Positions 44,400 to 55,689 are shown, counted from the stretch's first letter. The stretch: DNA of 64,000 bases from Aplectana chamaeleonis (GCA_029168955.1 JAPDOI010000020.1:1396501-1460500); one strand, 5' to 3'. The notes: generated by a model from the sequence alone, not told the origin. A program made the numbers and translations.

Positions 44400-45660
44400 A
44401 TCTCGCTTATAAATCTTCAGGCAAGTTTCCTGCAACTTTGTCGCAAGTTAACGGAAGACATAAGGCAACTTGCGGCCTTAGCCTCACAATAAGGTCGTCT
44501 CTCTCATTATATCACGTCAACTGAGAATTCCGGTTTCGCATGTAGTACAATATAATGGGCGAGATAAAAGCAGTAGTTTGCGTAAAGCTTACACTAAACT
44601 TGCGGATAACTTGTTGGAAACTTACTCAGAGGTGGTTATTGTTCCAGGGCGTATTTTCTTTATTACCTTTTTCGGAATTTTTTTAGAGAAATTAATTTTT
44701 TTCATTATTCTTTTTGTAATTTTTTAGAACTTGTATGCTGTGCAAGATACTAAGCACTACAAGGTGCTTGCGAGATAAACACCGCAAGTCGCGTGAAGCA
44801 CACTATTAACTTTCGTTGAAGTTGCTGGCAAGTTGCTGCAAAGTTGCCTAGCAGCTTGTAGTACAAACTTCAGGCTGTCTATTCCTTTTGACAATCACAA
44901 CCTTTTTCTAAAAATTTTCCTGAACGCAGTGTTCACAGGCGATGGGCCTACTGTGACAGCTGCGTCATAAAAAGGCCGCGAAAGATGGCCGTAATATATA
45001 TTTGTTCATCAGAACAGGATCTACTATGTTTTCTATCCAGGAGTGGGCTTTTGATCACCTCATGCGATTTTGACCAACTTCCTGCTGCTTATAATACTCT
45101 CTGATCGCTGTTTTATATTAATTATTTATTATTTCTTTGTGTCTCTTGTTATGATTCTACGCTGTTTAAGTTGATTGTAATGTTGGTATACATTTTTTTT
45201 CCAAAAAATGCTCTGCCTAAGTCATGTAAAGATTCTGCTCAGATCATACGTCGTGAGCACATAAATGTAGTCAGTTGCGTGAAGATTTCGGGTAACTTGC
45301 GCTAGAGTTGTAGGTTAGATGTTCTCAAGTTGTCTCGAACTGTTGAGTACTTCAGGACGTTTTCCATCCGAAAATCCTTACTTTCGTGACAGATACACAT
45401 TCATTATTTTTTATTTATTGTTAGTCTTGTCCTTGCTTCCGTGCCTAACTGTTTATTATGGTAGAGCATTTTATTCACCTTACGTTCTGATTTATTGTTT
45501 CTATTTTTTAGTATCTTTAGGACATTTTCTTGTATCTGCATATAGCGCAGATTAATGGTCGAAACAAGTTACCAGCAATATATAAACTTGGTTGAGCGGA
45601 GCTTCCATGCAATCTGCTCTAAACTTGCAAATAACTTGTTCAAACAATGCTGAAATATCT
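44400..45660. repeat. Region enriched in CAAGTTGC/AACTTGCGG words
   Basis: Clusters at 44420-44485, 44590-44625, 44770-44875, 45280-45335 and 45560-45650 contain GGCAAGTT, AACTTGCGGATAACTTGTT, AGTTGCTGGCAAGTTGCTG and TAACTTGCGCTAG. Spacing is irregular, with AT-rich DNA between. May be the ends of one or more non-autonomous elements; no frame of interest. Confidence 0.45.
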
Positions 45661-46693
45661 ACCTTACACTCAATCTTTAAAGATCACAATTTAACCCATT
45701 TACGACTCCCCCCCTAATTTGAGGTGACTGCCCGTTTAAATCTTATGCAACAATGCGTCACCGTATATGTACCTAAATGATTGGAGTGAGTGCCTGAAGT
45801 CGAGTAAGACATGTGATATAATTTATTTGGATTTTTCGAAGGCTTTCGACAGGGTAGACCACCACAAACTCATTTTGAAGCTTGAGAAATTGAAATTTCA
45901 TCCATTAGTGTGCGAGTGGATAAAAAACTATCTCTGGGACCGTAGTTTCCAGGTGAAAATGGGTTCCAGTTTTTCATCGAGTAGATCGGTTAGAAGCGGG
46001 GTACCACAGGGTGGTGTTTTATCACCCATTTTGTTCCCGATCTACACAGCTGAGCTTCTCCTGTTTCTGGAAGGAACTGGAGTGATCTGCAAACAATTTG
46101 CCGATGATGTGGAAATATGTAGCAAAATAGAGTCGCCCGGTGATGTCGAAAATGTTCAGGCCGCTTTGGAAAGGATACTGGACTGGTCTCTAATGTCTGG
46201 GATTTACCACTCGCTTCTGAGAAAACGGTTCACATGAGAATGGGAGACTTCAGTATTCCGGTTACTTACGTGCTCGATGGCCACTCGCTAACATCTGTTC
46301 CGAATGTTAAAGATTTAGGTTTTCAGTATGACAGTGAGCTTGATTTCTCAGCTCACTATCATGCAATTTGTAGTAAAGCCTCAGTGCGTACATTTCATAT
46401 ACAGTGCGTTCAGAAAGTATAGGGACACCCCCGAAAATCGAGGTTTCCAATAAAACTTTGTGTTTGGTGATCAATACTGTTCAAATTCAGCATCATGGAA
46501 ACCCTCTGTTCGATTATTTATATAACTATTGTGAAATTTTGCAAGATTTTATCCCAACTTTTAGAATTTTTCGCCGTTCAGAAGGTATAGGGACACTCTT
46601 CGAAAATTCAGATTTTTCAATCTAAACAAAATTTCCCGTTGCAAGTTTGCTACATAAATTCAAGATGAGTTCATGTGATATGTTTATTCCTAA

Positions 46694-47733
46694 ATGGCTC
46701 GTGGTACTTCTCTAACTGCTGCTGAACAAGCTCGAATTCGTGCGCTCAGCGTTGCCGGGTTGAGCCAACGTCGAATCGCTACTCAGCTCGGAAGATCTGT
46801 CAACTGTATCAACAAGTTCCTGCGAGATCCAGATTCCTACGGTACTGCAAAACGTACTGGACGGCCGAAGAAGATCAGCAATCAAGATTCGCGGAGAATT
46901 ATTCGGCTCGGCTCCAACAGCACACTGTCGCTGAACCAGATTAAGTCTGAATTATCGCTCAGTGTTTCGAAAACGACAATCTAGAACACCATAAATGGCG
47001 ATAAAAACATTGTCCGACAAGTGATGAAGAAGGCCCCGTCGTTATCTGCAAACCATAAAGAGGCTCGACTTGAATTTGCAAAGAGGAACATGGCAACTGA
47101 TTGGGCAAAGGTAAGGCAGTCTCATAGAATCCGGGAAAAATCGAGAAGTGACGCAAGAAAATTCTAGGTCATCTTTTCCGACGAGAAGAAATTTAATCTT
47201 GACGGACCGGGTGGTGCTCGATCCTACTGGCGAGATCTGCGCAAGGATCCATTGATTTTCAGCAGACGGAATTTCGGCGGTGGCTCGCTGATGTGTTGGG
47301 GAGCATTCAGTAGCGAAGGTGTTTCGGAATTGGCCTTCACTTCTTGTCGCATGAACTCGTAGGAATATCTCTTCGCACACATCTACTGCCATTTTTGTCC
47401 GAAACACGACGTCAGCGTTTCCCTTTCCAGCAAGACAACGCGGCGGTAGATGTGTCCAGGTCTAGAAAAACCTGGTTTCTACGTCATCGAATCCGTTTGT
47501 TGGAATGACCCGCGTGCAGTCCAGATTGTAACCCGATAGAGAATATCTGGGGCATACTTGTGCGCCAGGTTTATGCCAACAATAAGCAGTACAGAACGGT
47601 GGATGAACTGAAGGTCGCTATCCTCGAAGCGTGGGCCAATCTGGATGAAAACGTCATCGCCAATTCGATCAATTCTATGCCAAAGAGAATTTCTGAGATC
47701 ATTGATAATGGTGGTGCAGCTATTTCATTTTAG
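46694..47733 (+). pseudogene. Tc1-like transposase with one 57-bp intron, inactivated
   Basis: Tc1 transposases excise and insert DNA at TA using a DD34E triad. Start ATG 46694 gives MARGTSLTAAEQARIRALSV, then AGLSQRRIATQLGRSVNCIN, a helix-turn-helix, and KRTGRPKKISNQDSRRI. Exon 1 ends 47110 (139 codons, WAK) and exon 2 starts 47168 (VIFSDEKKFNLDGP); the intron 47111-47167 has GTAAGG and TTCTAG ends. Catalytic blocks: SDEKKF, QQDNAAVDVSRS, SPDCNPIENIWG, all three acidic residues present. Damage: TAG at 46982-46984, a TAG at about 47361, a frameshift after it, and TGG to TGA near 47507. Ends IDNGGAAISF stop 47733. No active protein expected. Confidence 0.92.
47111..47167 (+). other. Intron of Tc1-like transposase 1
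   Basis: GTAAGGCAG at the 5' end and ATTCTAG at the 3' end. It contains stops in frame, and removing it joins DWAK to VIFSDEKKF in frame. Length 57 bp, the same position and length as the intron in element 2 (54639-54695). Confidence 0.85.
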
Positions 47734-48591
47734 ATTGTATGTTTAATTCTTTCTCTGTTTAATAATTTTTGTTTTTGTGCTGTGTCCCTATACTTCCTGA
47801 ACGGCGAGAAAATCTGAAATTTGAAATAAATTCTTGTAAAATTGCTCAGGTGTTATAGAAATAATCAAATACAGGTTTTTCACCTTGTTGAATTCTTTTA
47901 TGAACAGTATTGATAGCGAAATATAACATGATTTTGAAAACCTTGATTTTCGAGGGTGTCCCTATACTTTCTGAACGCACTGTATTCAAAGCCTTGTCGA
48001 CTTGCGACAAATGAGTCTTAGCGCGTGCCTATCAGAAGTATGTCAGGCCGATACTGGAATCGGGAACTTCAGTATTCTGTCCGTACAAAAAGAAAACATT
48101 CAACTTTTGGAAAGGATGCAAGAAAACTTAACTCGTAAAGTTTTCTTGAGACTGAATGGATTTTCTTATGCTAGAGTTCCTGGTTCCTCAAGGCGGAATG
48201 GAGAACTGACAATACACTCGCTTGAGTCTCGCCGTAAGCGAAACGATGTGTGCATTATCTTTGAATTCTTGAGTGGAATATTGAGAATTGACGAATTGAA
48301 GCTCTATAAATTCAACGCCTCTAGGATACGTGAGAACCCAGAAAAAAAATCCTTTTGGAATTCCCAGAACTAACCTCAGAATGAACAGTTTAACATGCAG
48401 AGCTGGCTCTGCGTTCGCTTCCTTGAAATAAAACTTCATGAATGTTCCCCGTTTTTTTTTCCATCTTTCAAACGCAATGTTTCAAGTATTCTTCTTGTGT
48501 GGTAATGTTTCACTTTGCTTTTCGGCTATGTATATTTTGCCCTATTTTCAATGTCTACCTTCTGTAGCGTATTAAATAAATAAATAAATAA

Positions 48592-48730
48592 ACCCACCGG
48601 TGAGTCATACTCGCGCGATGGGTCATGAATCTTCCTTTCTTCATCCTAGTCTTGTAGCTAGCAACAAAGTATAAACAGTGTCACAGTTTTAGCTCCCAAC
48701 ACTCTTTCATTGCAGAATAACAACTTTTTA
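48592..48730. other. Unassigned DNA
   Basis: Short spacer with CACCGGTGAGTCATAC, similar to 50280. Nothing else. Confidence 0.35.
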
Positions 48731-49892
48731 AGGGGTATGGTATACTCTTTCGCTGCAATGAGCGACAGGCATGCAATCTAACACAAATCGCGGCGGGACT
48801 CGCATCGCTCAGAAAAATGAAAACATAGTACATGTAATATAAAAGGCCTGAATTAATATACATGTAATATAAATTGGCCAATGTATATTACTTGCGACTT
48901 ATCTCGACCGATGTATGTTACATGTAATATATCGGTCCCTCGCTCGCAGGCCAAATGTCGCAAGTAATATGTTTTCGATGGTGAAAACATAATACTTGTA
49001 ACATAAGAGACGATTACAATATACTTGTAATACATCTCCGTCAATGTTAGTTACTTGTGAATTATCTCTACTCAAGTAATTTACATGTAGTATAAGTGTA
49101 TCATAATTCTATGCTGAACACCTTCTGCAAACCTGCACAGCATAAGGGCCTCCTCATACCCTACCGATGAGCGCAGGCCCATGGGATTGACATTCGACAG
49201 GGTGGTCACTCGCCCTGACCGAGTCGTTGATCTCTCACTCTCGTGAATTGTTTTAATCGTGAGGAAGGATTAGAGGGAGCGACAAGCAATATTTTTGAAG
49301 CAAGTTTAAACCCATTGCTTCTTGTATGAAGCTGCGCGATCCTAGCGTGCTGCTTCAGTCATGAAGTAGCGAGCTCTGAGCTCCTGGGATGTCCAAGAGA
49401 GCTTAAAGCTTGCTGATTCGTACCTGAAGCAGTAGCCAGGAACTTGCAGCTCCAACTCTTAAAGCATCGAGCTTCAACTTGCAGCTCTAAATAAGTTACA
49501 TGAAGTATTAGTGTATGTTACATGTAATATAAGTGTATGTTACATGTAATATAAGTGTATGTTACATGTAATATAAGTGTAGGTTACATGCAATATAAAG
49601 GTAATATACTTGAATGTCTCAAGTATCTTACACTTTATATTACATGTAACATGTTTTCATTTTTTCTGAGCGGAGCAACTGCAACGGCCGTCATAGGAAC
49701 AGATGTCGCGTGTAGGTCGCAGCAACGTGTCGCGGAAGGCTGACATACTGCAAATGCGCCATAGTTGCCGCTACCACTGTCGCTGTCGCTGTGCACTGCA
49801 CTGCGACAGCGACAGATTTAAAGGGCGGGAGAATGTCGCTGTCGCTGTGCAGAGCGACGCTACGGTGTGTCGCAAAAGTATACCATACCCCT
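48731..49892. mobile_element. Element with AGGGGTATGGTATACT inverted ends
   Basis: Left end AGGGGTATGGTATACTCTTT, right end the inverse AAGTATACCATACCCCT, then GCGAC or CGC words. Length about 1.16 kb. Inside, ACATGTAATAT repeats appear at 48832-49100, and 22-bp tandem units (GTATGTTACATGTAATATAA) at 49511-49595. GTCGCTGTCGCTGTGCA repeats are near the right end. No convincing target duplication: the left flank has TTTTTA, the right AAAAT. No transposase. Confidence 0.75.
49511..49595 (+). repeat. 22-bp tandem repeat
   Basis: About four units of GTATGTTACATGTAATATAA plus GT. Each contains the palindrome TTACATGTAA. Inside the element above. Confidence 0.9.
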
Positions 49893-51474
49893 AAAATCAC
49901 GACGGTGCCTACTAAGATTGTTATATTACCTTTAATCTTTTGAAACTGTTGACTTGAAGGTGTCATTTTGGGTGTGTTCGTGAATCTGATTTCATGTCTG
50001 TTTTTTAAGGTTCATTATAAATTTTATTGGTGTGAAGCTTTCAGCGAAAAAAATCGGTAATTTGTTGCAGTAAGGACTATGGCACGTTTTCCGACAGATC
50101 AAACAAATTTTCAACATTATTTTTCTTTTAGGAGCCCTGAAAGCTAGCCACTGGTGAAAAAAGGAAATTACAGGGTTGCTGAAAAAAGGATTTTTTCGCA
50201 ACCGTCAAAAAACTTAAATATTGAAAAAAAAAACTAGATCCAACGGTGGGTCATAAGATACGAAGTGGCAGCCAGCTTATGATCCACCGGTGGGTCATAC
50301 GGCCGTAAATGGCTAAACTCTACACCTTTGGTACTGATTTTGTGAACCCACTGTGGAGTCCAAGTGTGTGATCACCGTACCAATGCTGTGTTGACGTCAA
50401 CTGCTCATCCTGTCATTTTAGACGGCGGGTGGCTTTGCGACGTCGCGAATGGTGCGTGACGCCGCTAGTGGTAGGTTCTCTGAATCAGTACCAAATGCTT
50501 CTGAGATTGAATCTCCATATGTATCTACTTAACAACGGGCCTTCTAATATTTTTGCAGTGTTTTACATTCATATCCATTCGAAAAATACTATTATTTTTT
50601 ATTCGTATCAGAGCGTCGTACAAGTCCATCTTCCTGAGCTAAGTCCATCCTCTTCTACGCTATGAAAAGTAGCTTCCAGAACATTTTTTGTGTGCTCCGC
50701 CTCATGTGTTCGCAGTTTTCATGCGTGTGTAGTATGCAGGGTCGTCATCAGAATCCTTATATGTCGGATGAATCTGTCTGGACTATGTGGAGAAGACTCA
50801 GTCAGTAATGACGTGAAAACTGACGTTATGTCGGCTTCGACTAATCTCCTCGTTGATGCCTCGCTTCGTCCAGTATTCAAACAGAGGGGCTCCCCTTCCC
50901 TTCTGCCGGGTTTCCCTTTCCTCTGAAACACAAAACATGCTCGGAATCCATAAAACATGCATTGCCACGGGTTTCAACTGGGAGCTAGAGGGTCTAATTC
51001 GCAGATCTCGGCTGAGCCCAGGTGACTGCGAACATTTTTCCACACTGTCTGTCGTTCTTTAAATTTTTTCTTTTTTAACTGTCAGACTGTTACTCTGCAA
51101 AAGCGGCGTTATCGACGCTGCTGCCTCCGTCTGCCCCCATTCTCTCGCTATCTGTAACCTACGCTTCGCACCCGCACGCGAATGATCCCTGGGAATTTCA
51201 AGTTTCCATGGCCTATACTTACAATCACAATTCGAAAGTTTTTGTGGCGATCAACTCCACAAATAGGGAATCTTCCTGGAAGTTTACGTCTTTTAATATG
51301 TGCTTCCAGCTAGAGCTTTGGTCCTGGAAAGGTGAGGTCCAAGGTCGGCCGTCTGTCATTTTGGACCGGAATCTCATGCAGTTGTTGAAAAAAGTCCATA
51401 ATCGATTGATGTGCCTGCCTGCATTCTACTAGCTAAACCCTTTGGTAGATCAGATTAATTTTGTGGCCGGGTTC
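49893..51474. other. Unassigned DNA
   Basis: A small hairpin ATCCACCGGTGGGTCAT-like lies at 50240-50300. Both strands show short frames near 50690-51060 without known motifs. No gene recognised. Confidence 0.35.
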
Positions 51475-51601
51475 ACACTTCCATCGCGACTCGACGCGAT
51501 ATGCACAAAATTGGTGAGTATCGATCGATGTCACGTAGCGCATCGATCCGCATTCAAAGCATGCCATCGCGTTGCTCCGCGATTGAACTATGAACCCGGC
51601 C
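51475..51601. mobile_element. Small palindromic MITE
   Basis: Ends GGCCGGGTTCA and TGAACCCGGCC are perfect inverse. Arms include CCATCGCGACTCGACGCGAT and its imperfect inverse ATCGCGTTGCTCCGCGAT. Length 127 bp. No clear target duplication. Confidence 0.75.
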
Positions 51602-52840
51602 TATTTCACTTTTCCCTTTATTATTCATATTTTTTATTCTTATTTTTCCAGTGTTTACTTTCGTATTATTTCTTTCTTCTTTCCTTTTTTCCTTTTTTTA
51701 CCTTGAAAAAATTATATGGTATATTTTCATGTAAATGCTCTCGCTTGCATTTCAATAGCTTATTGTTTTTATCATTTTTTATTGTTTTCATTATCAATCT
51801 TTTAATAGGTGTCACATATTTTTCAATAATATTATCTCATATTCGCTCGTATTTTTCAAATTTTCCATATACTGATGTTTCCTCTCTTTTTTCCTCTACA
51901 TATTTGTTTTTTCCTTAGTCTTCTTATGAACTTTTTGTGTTTTTTGTTCGTTACTTTGTCCCATTTTTTAAGATTTTTTCTCATGTTCTTTCTATGTTTT
52001 TTGCATTATTTTATGTTTTTTCCTTATTGGAGTATATATTTCAGTATACATTCATTTGCGTTTTCTTGCACACTCTCATGTTTGAATTTTGTCATGTGTT
52101 TTTTCATATTTGTATAACTTTCTCTAAGGTTTTTCTCGTGTTCCTCTATCGACTCCCTTGTTTTTCCATCCTTTTTGCTTGAATTTTTTTGAATTTATTT
52201 CGTTTCTTGTACACACTTCTTCATACATTTTAGTATACGTATCACCTCCTTGTTTTTTTCACCTCTTTTTTTTTAGGATTTTTCTTGCATTCTTCTCGGA
52301 TTTCCCAAGATTTTTCGTTTTCAATCGGACACCTCTTATAATTTTTTTCGATATTTCAACGTATGTAGTTCATTAAATTCTCAAGGTTTCTCATTTGCTG
52401 GCTTTTCGGACTCATTTAATATTAAAATTTAAAAAAATTGAAAACCTGCTAAGGAATTAAAAAAATGGAAAAAAAAGTTATTACAATTAAGAATTAAGAA
52501 GTGAATTGATAAATAGAAAAGAAAACAATGTAAGCAATAAAAAATAAGTGAATGGAAAAAAGGAAAGAAAAATAAAATCCGGACTATAATTTGTGAAAAT
52601 TATTGAAATATATTTCTACTAAGGTTTTCAATTGCTCGGAGTAAAAATCAATATATTTTTAAAACTCTAAATACCTTTTTGGGAGGTAAGCTCCTTCACG
52701 AGTTCTTTATTTCCTAATTCCTTTTAATGAAATTAATGTTTTTTTTTCAGTTCTTTTCAAGGGCGATAAATCTGTTTTCCCGCCTTTTTGAGGGCTTTAT
52801 GGGGAGAATCGCTCATTTTTTAATTGTCTTATTGCAATTT
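51602..52840. other. T-rich then A-rich DNA, no gene
   Basis: Plus frames 51442-52376 are rich in Phe, Leu, Ser and Tyr because of composition. 52400-52600 is A-rich. No motif, no repeat unit. Confidence 0.5.
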
Positions 52841-52959
52841 CCGAATCTGCAGATGGGGACAGTCGAGACATATTAAATTACGCCGGTGCAATATATTGGC
52901 GTCTAGCTTCTGCCCTTGCTTAGGATGTTTTGACCATGAATCACCGGGGGGGGGGAGGA

Positions 52960-53170
52960 TTTCTTCGAGAGTTTTGGCCGAAAAATAGCCACGAATTGCC
53001 TGCTTTCCGCGTAATAGCCGAGAAATTGCTGGAAAACGGCTGGTTGCTGCCATATAGCCGAGAAGTAGCCGTCAAACACTGCTTGGCGCGAAATAGCCGA
53101 GAAATTGCCGATAAGTGGCCCTTCGGGATTTTCTGCGGAGCCTGGTGGGCTATTTCTCGGTCAGAACTCC
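52960..53170. repeat. AATAGCCGAGAAATAGCC short-repeat cluster
   Basis: Repeats of AATAGCCGAGAAATTG, ATATAGCCGAGAAGTAGCC and GGGCTATTTCTCGG (inverse). Matching motifs occur in the 19604-21606 hAT element (19860-20010 and 20530-20600), so both loci hold one short-unit family. Confidence 0.7.
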
Positions 53171-53570
53171 CAGAATTATATCCGGAATTTTTGAGCTTTT
53201 TAAGGTATTTTTCGGGTTCGATGTCTATTGTCGGCAGCCTCTCAGCAATAGACTTGCCAGTTTCCACCCCATTTTTTCGGTCTGTTTCGGGATAATTCCT
53301 CTGAACACAATGTTTGTTCACTAACCTTCCTATAGCCTAATAGAGTGAGCGCTCCACGCGTGCATAAGTGGCTCTTGTATTAAATTTCCGGTGGTGATGG
53401 CAGAATGGGGTAGGGCAGCAGGGGCAGGATGACTATGGCCACCCACTGACTGGTCGAGACCACCCAATCCGAATCGGTTTCAGGAAATGTCCCGAAATTG
53501 CTGTCTGATTTTTGATCGCCTCGACTCTTAGAGATCGAGTTTCTCCGTCTCGCTGGCTGAATATGTATGG
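53171..53570. other. Unassigned DNA
   Basis: Nothing recognised. Confidence 0.35.
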
Positions 53571-53725
53571 TTAGATCCGCGGCCTGTTTCCTCTAGAAAA
53601 AACGAGTAAATTCAAATCGCGGCTGGCGTGGCGGTTTAAATCTCAATCTCTGCGAATTAAACCGCCGCGCCAGACGCGGTTTGGATTCAAACGTTTTTTC
53701 TTGAGGACACAGGCCACGGACCTAA
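53571..53725. mobile_element. Palindromic MITE, better copy of 24723-24897 family
   Basis: Arms of about 70 bp. Left: TTAGATCCGCGGCCTGTTTC, AGAAAAAACG, CGCGGCTGGCG. Right: the inverse CGCCAGACGCGG, CGTTTTTTCTTGAGGACACA and GGCCACGGACCTAA. Confidence 0.85.
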
Positions 53726-54221
53726 CTATATGTGCATGGAAATGGTCCGTTCCCATTTTTGAACAGTGGTGTGTTTGATTATGATCTTTTTATCGTCTAT
53801 TCAATATTTGTTTCGCTTAATTATTTATTTCATTTTTTTTCATATTTTAGTATATTTAGCATTATTTATTCCTCAATGAATTTCTACTCAATTGTTAACT
53901 TACCCGTTCGATATTCGTTTTCGTCCAAGTAATACACTGCGTTTCATAACTATAGGTCCACCCAAGAATTTCGAATTTCCGGGCTCGCCGTACATTTTGG
54001 TGGTCTGTGGGCGTTACCTTAGGAATCGTCATCTTTTAAAACCCTGATAAAAATCCTCCAGCCCATCCATGATTTTTTATTATTTTCCCGTGAATGATAG
54101 ACAGAATTGTGACCGTTTCAAAACTATAGGTCCATCGTAGGAAAATTCCCTTTTCTTTGCTAATACAAGTGAGACTGGAAAACAGGGGTTATATACGGAC
54201 TTCCTCAAAGTCGTGCATCGT

Positions 54222-55277
54222 ATGCCTGGTGAAAATCGCCTGTCCCCGGATGAACAATCTTAAACCGAAGCGCTCAACGCGGCTGGATGGTCGAGAAGGG
54301 GGATGGCGGACCATCCTGGACGATCGCACAATTGTATCAACAACTACCTAAGGTATCCTGGGCGATATCGGAAAAAGAAACCTGGACGGAGTCCGAGGCT
54401 TCTTTCGGAGCATTATAAAAGAAGAATCGGACGCCTTCTATCGAACTCAGCGATGAGTCTCAACTGCTTACAAGACGAATTTTCGCTTTCGAAGAGGAAA
54501 AGTACGGTTCGGAGGGCAGTTCAGTTGCGAGAAAGCCTCAGAAGAGAATTAGTGAAGCTTGTACCAAGACTGACGGAACGGAACAAGGCGACCCGCCTCC
54601 AGTTTGCTACCCAAAACATCACAAGGGATTGGTCAAAAGTAAGGCGATTTTGCTCATACACTGCTCCGTGGCCCCAATTATCCCAAACGCTTCAGGTGAT
54701 CTGGAGCGACGGAAAAAAGTTCAATCTGGACGGACCGGATGGTGGAAGAGGTCACTGGCGTGATCTACGGGAGCCACCGCGTGTCTTATCCCGACGCAAC
54801 GTCGGTGGTGGATCGCTCATGGTTTGGGGTGCATTCTAAGAATCTGGTCAACTCGAGCTTGCATTCGTTTCGTGCCGTATGGACTCCGAGGACTACCAGA
54901 AAGTTCTAGAGGATCGTCTTCTGCCGTTTATCCGAAGGCATCGACGCCAGGCCTTCACTTTTATGCACGACAACGCTGCTATCCATGCTAGTCGGTCGAC
55001 GTCAGCATGGCTTGCAAGGAGCAAAATAGAGGTTCTCGGTTGGCCTGCGTGTCCACCTGATCTCATTCCTACAAAGAACCTCTGGGCCATGATTGTGCAC
55101 AAGATTTACAGTGAAACTAATCAGTACGCCACAATCGACGAGCTGAAGGAGTCGATCACCAACGCGTGGGTATCAGTGGAACCCACCGTGATCAAAAATC
55201 TGGTCTAAAGCATGCCGAAGCGATTAGTTGAAGTTATTTCTGAAACAAGGAGGACAGACAAGTTATTAGATCGTTGA
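54222..55277 (+). pseudogene. Tc1-like transposase with one 57-bp intron; three stops and Glu lost
   Basis: ATG 54222 starts MPGENRLSPDEQS, with a TAA at 54261. It continues GRSHNCINNYLRYPGRYRKK, then KPGRSPRLL and FSLSKRKSTVRRAVQ. Exon 1 ends at 54638 (WSK) and exon 2 starts at 54696 (VIWSDGKKFNLDGP). The intron 54639-54695 (GTAAGG to TTCAG) is 57 bp, so the frame is open even if unspliced. Blocks: SDGKKFNLDG (first Asp), MHDNAAIHASRS (second Asp), then PPDLIPTKNLWA, where the family norm NPIENLWG has Glu: here it is Lys. TAA stops at 54837-54839 and 55206-55208. The frame is otherwise unbroken to TGA 55275-55277. Inactive. Confidence 0.92.
54639..54695 (+). other. Intron of Tc1-like transposase 2
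   Basis: GTAAGGCG to CGCTTCAG. Removing it joins DWSK to VIWSDGKKF, the exact position of the intron in element 1. Confidence 0.8.
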
Positions 55278-55689
55278 TTTTTGTTGGTTGTCGTAATAAA
55301 ACTTTGATTTCATTTAGTGGACCTATAGTTTTGAAACGGGTGTTTTTCAATCTTCGAGCTCTTAAAATTCGTACCAAATCTGAATTCGCATCTACGGTTC
55401 TTCATAGAAGTTTTCGAGGACGCTGATTTCGTAGATGACCACTGCAGAATATTTGAGTTAGAGCGAAGCACAAAATTACGGAATTCGTAGGTGGACCTAT
55501 AGATATGAAACGCAGTGTATACAATTAATTACATCGCATATCTAGTAGGTACATATATCTTTATGTATGGATTTTCTATAGTTATGCTCTGGATGAAAAG
55601 TCTGAATAACGAAAAGATTTGAATGACCTTTTTTGGGCGTCGTTCGAATCTATTCACCTTTTCTCTTGGAATTGGCTCTTAGTTTGTAT

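Larger units (their letters stand above)
46402..47982 (+). mobile_element. Tc1-like transposon 1 with IR/DR ends
   Basis: Ends CAGTGCGTTCAGAAAGTATA and its inverse, flanked by duplicated TA (46400-46401, 47983-47984). Length 1581 bp. The motif CGTTCAGAAAGTATAGGGAC occurs at the outer end (46407) and a variant CGTTCAGAAGGTATAGGGAC inside at 46575. Mirrored copies lie at 47782-47803 and 47956-47977. This double-repeat IR/DR layout binds transposase in several Tc1-like families. It sits inside a LINE. Confidence 0.95.
45767..48373 (+). pseudogene. LINE reverse transcriptase relic
   Basis: Reverse transcriptases of LINEs copy RNA into target-primed DNA. Readable blocks: LNDWSECLKSSKTCDIIYLD, DFSKAFDRVDHHKLILKLEK, SGVPQGGVLSPILFPIYTAE and CKQFADDVEICSKI (FADD in place of the usual YADD). 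Next, in another frame, LPLASEKTVHMRMGD and LTSVPNVKDLGFQYDSELDF. A one-base shift lies near 46186-46205. After the Tc1 insert come RAYQKYVRPILESGTSVF and KKENIQLLERMQENLTRK, with a TGA at about 48011 and another frameshift near 48088. Then LESRRKRNDVCIIFEFLSGI, the usual tail-end pattern of the family. Endonuclease domain absent. Inactive. Confidence 0.9.
45740..48591 (+). mobile_element. 5'-truncated non-LTR retrotransposon split by a Tc1-like element
   Basis: Coding similarity starts mid reverse transcriptase at about 45760, so the 5' end is missing, as is usual for LINE copies. It resumes after the Tc1-like insertion at 47985 and ends at a TAAA repeat (48568-48591), a common LINE 3' tail type. 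Removing the insertion and one TA joins ACATTTCATA + TA + TTCAAAGCC, which restores an open frame (RTFHIFKALSTCDK). This proves the order of events: LINE first, Tc1 later. The clade looks CR1-like from its C-terminal pattern, but that is a judgment by eye. Confidence 0.85.
53935..55517 (+). mobile_element. Tc1-like transposon 2 with IR/DR ends
   Basis: Ends CACTGCGTTTCATAACTATA and inverse TATGAAACGCAGTG, flanked by TA (53933-53934, 55518-55519). Length 1583 bp, almost the same as element 1. The outer repeat CGTTTCATAACTATAGGTCC recurs as CGTTTCAAAACTATAGGTCC at 54114, with mirrored copies at 55318-55338 and 55491-55512. A different family from element 1 in end sequence, but the same overall architecture. 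Confidence 0.95.

Noticed and set aside
45319..45555. Hydrophobic 78-codon frame as a membrane protein
   Set aside because: T-rich composition in AT-rich DNA explains the hydrophobic residues; no conserved motif or splice structure.
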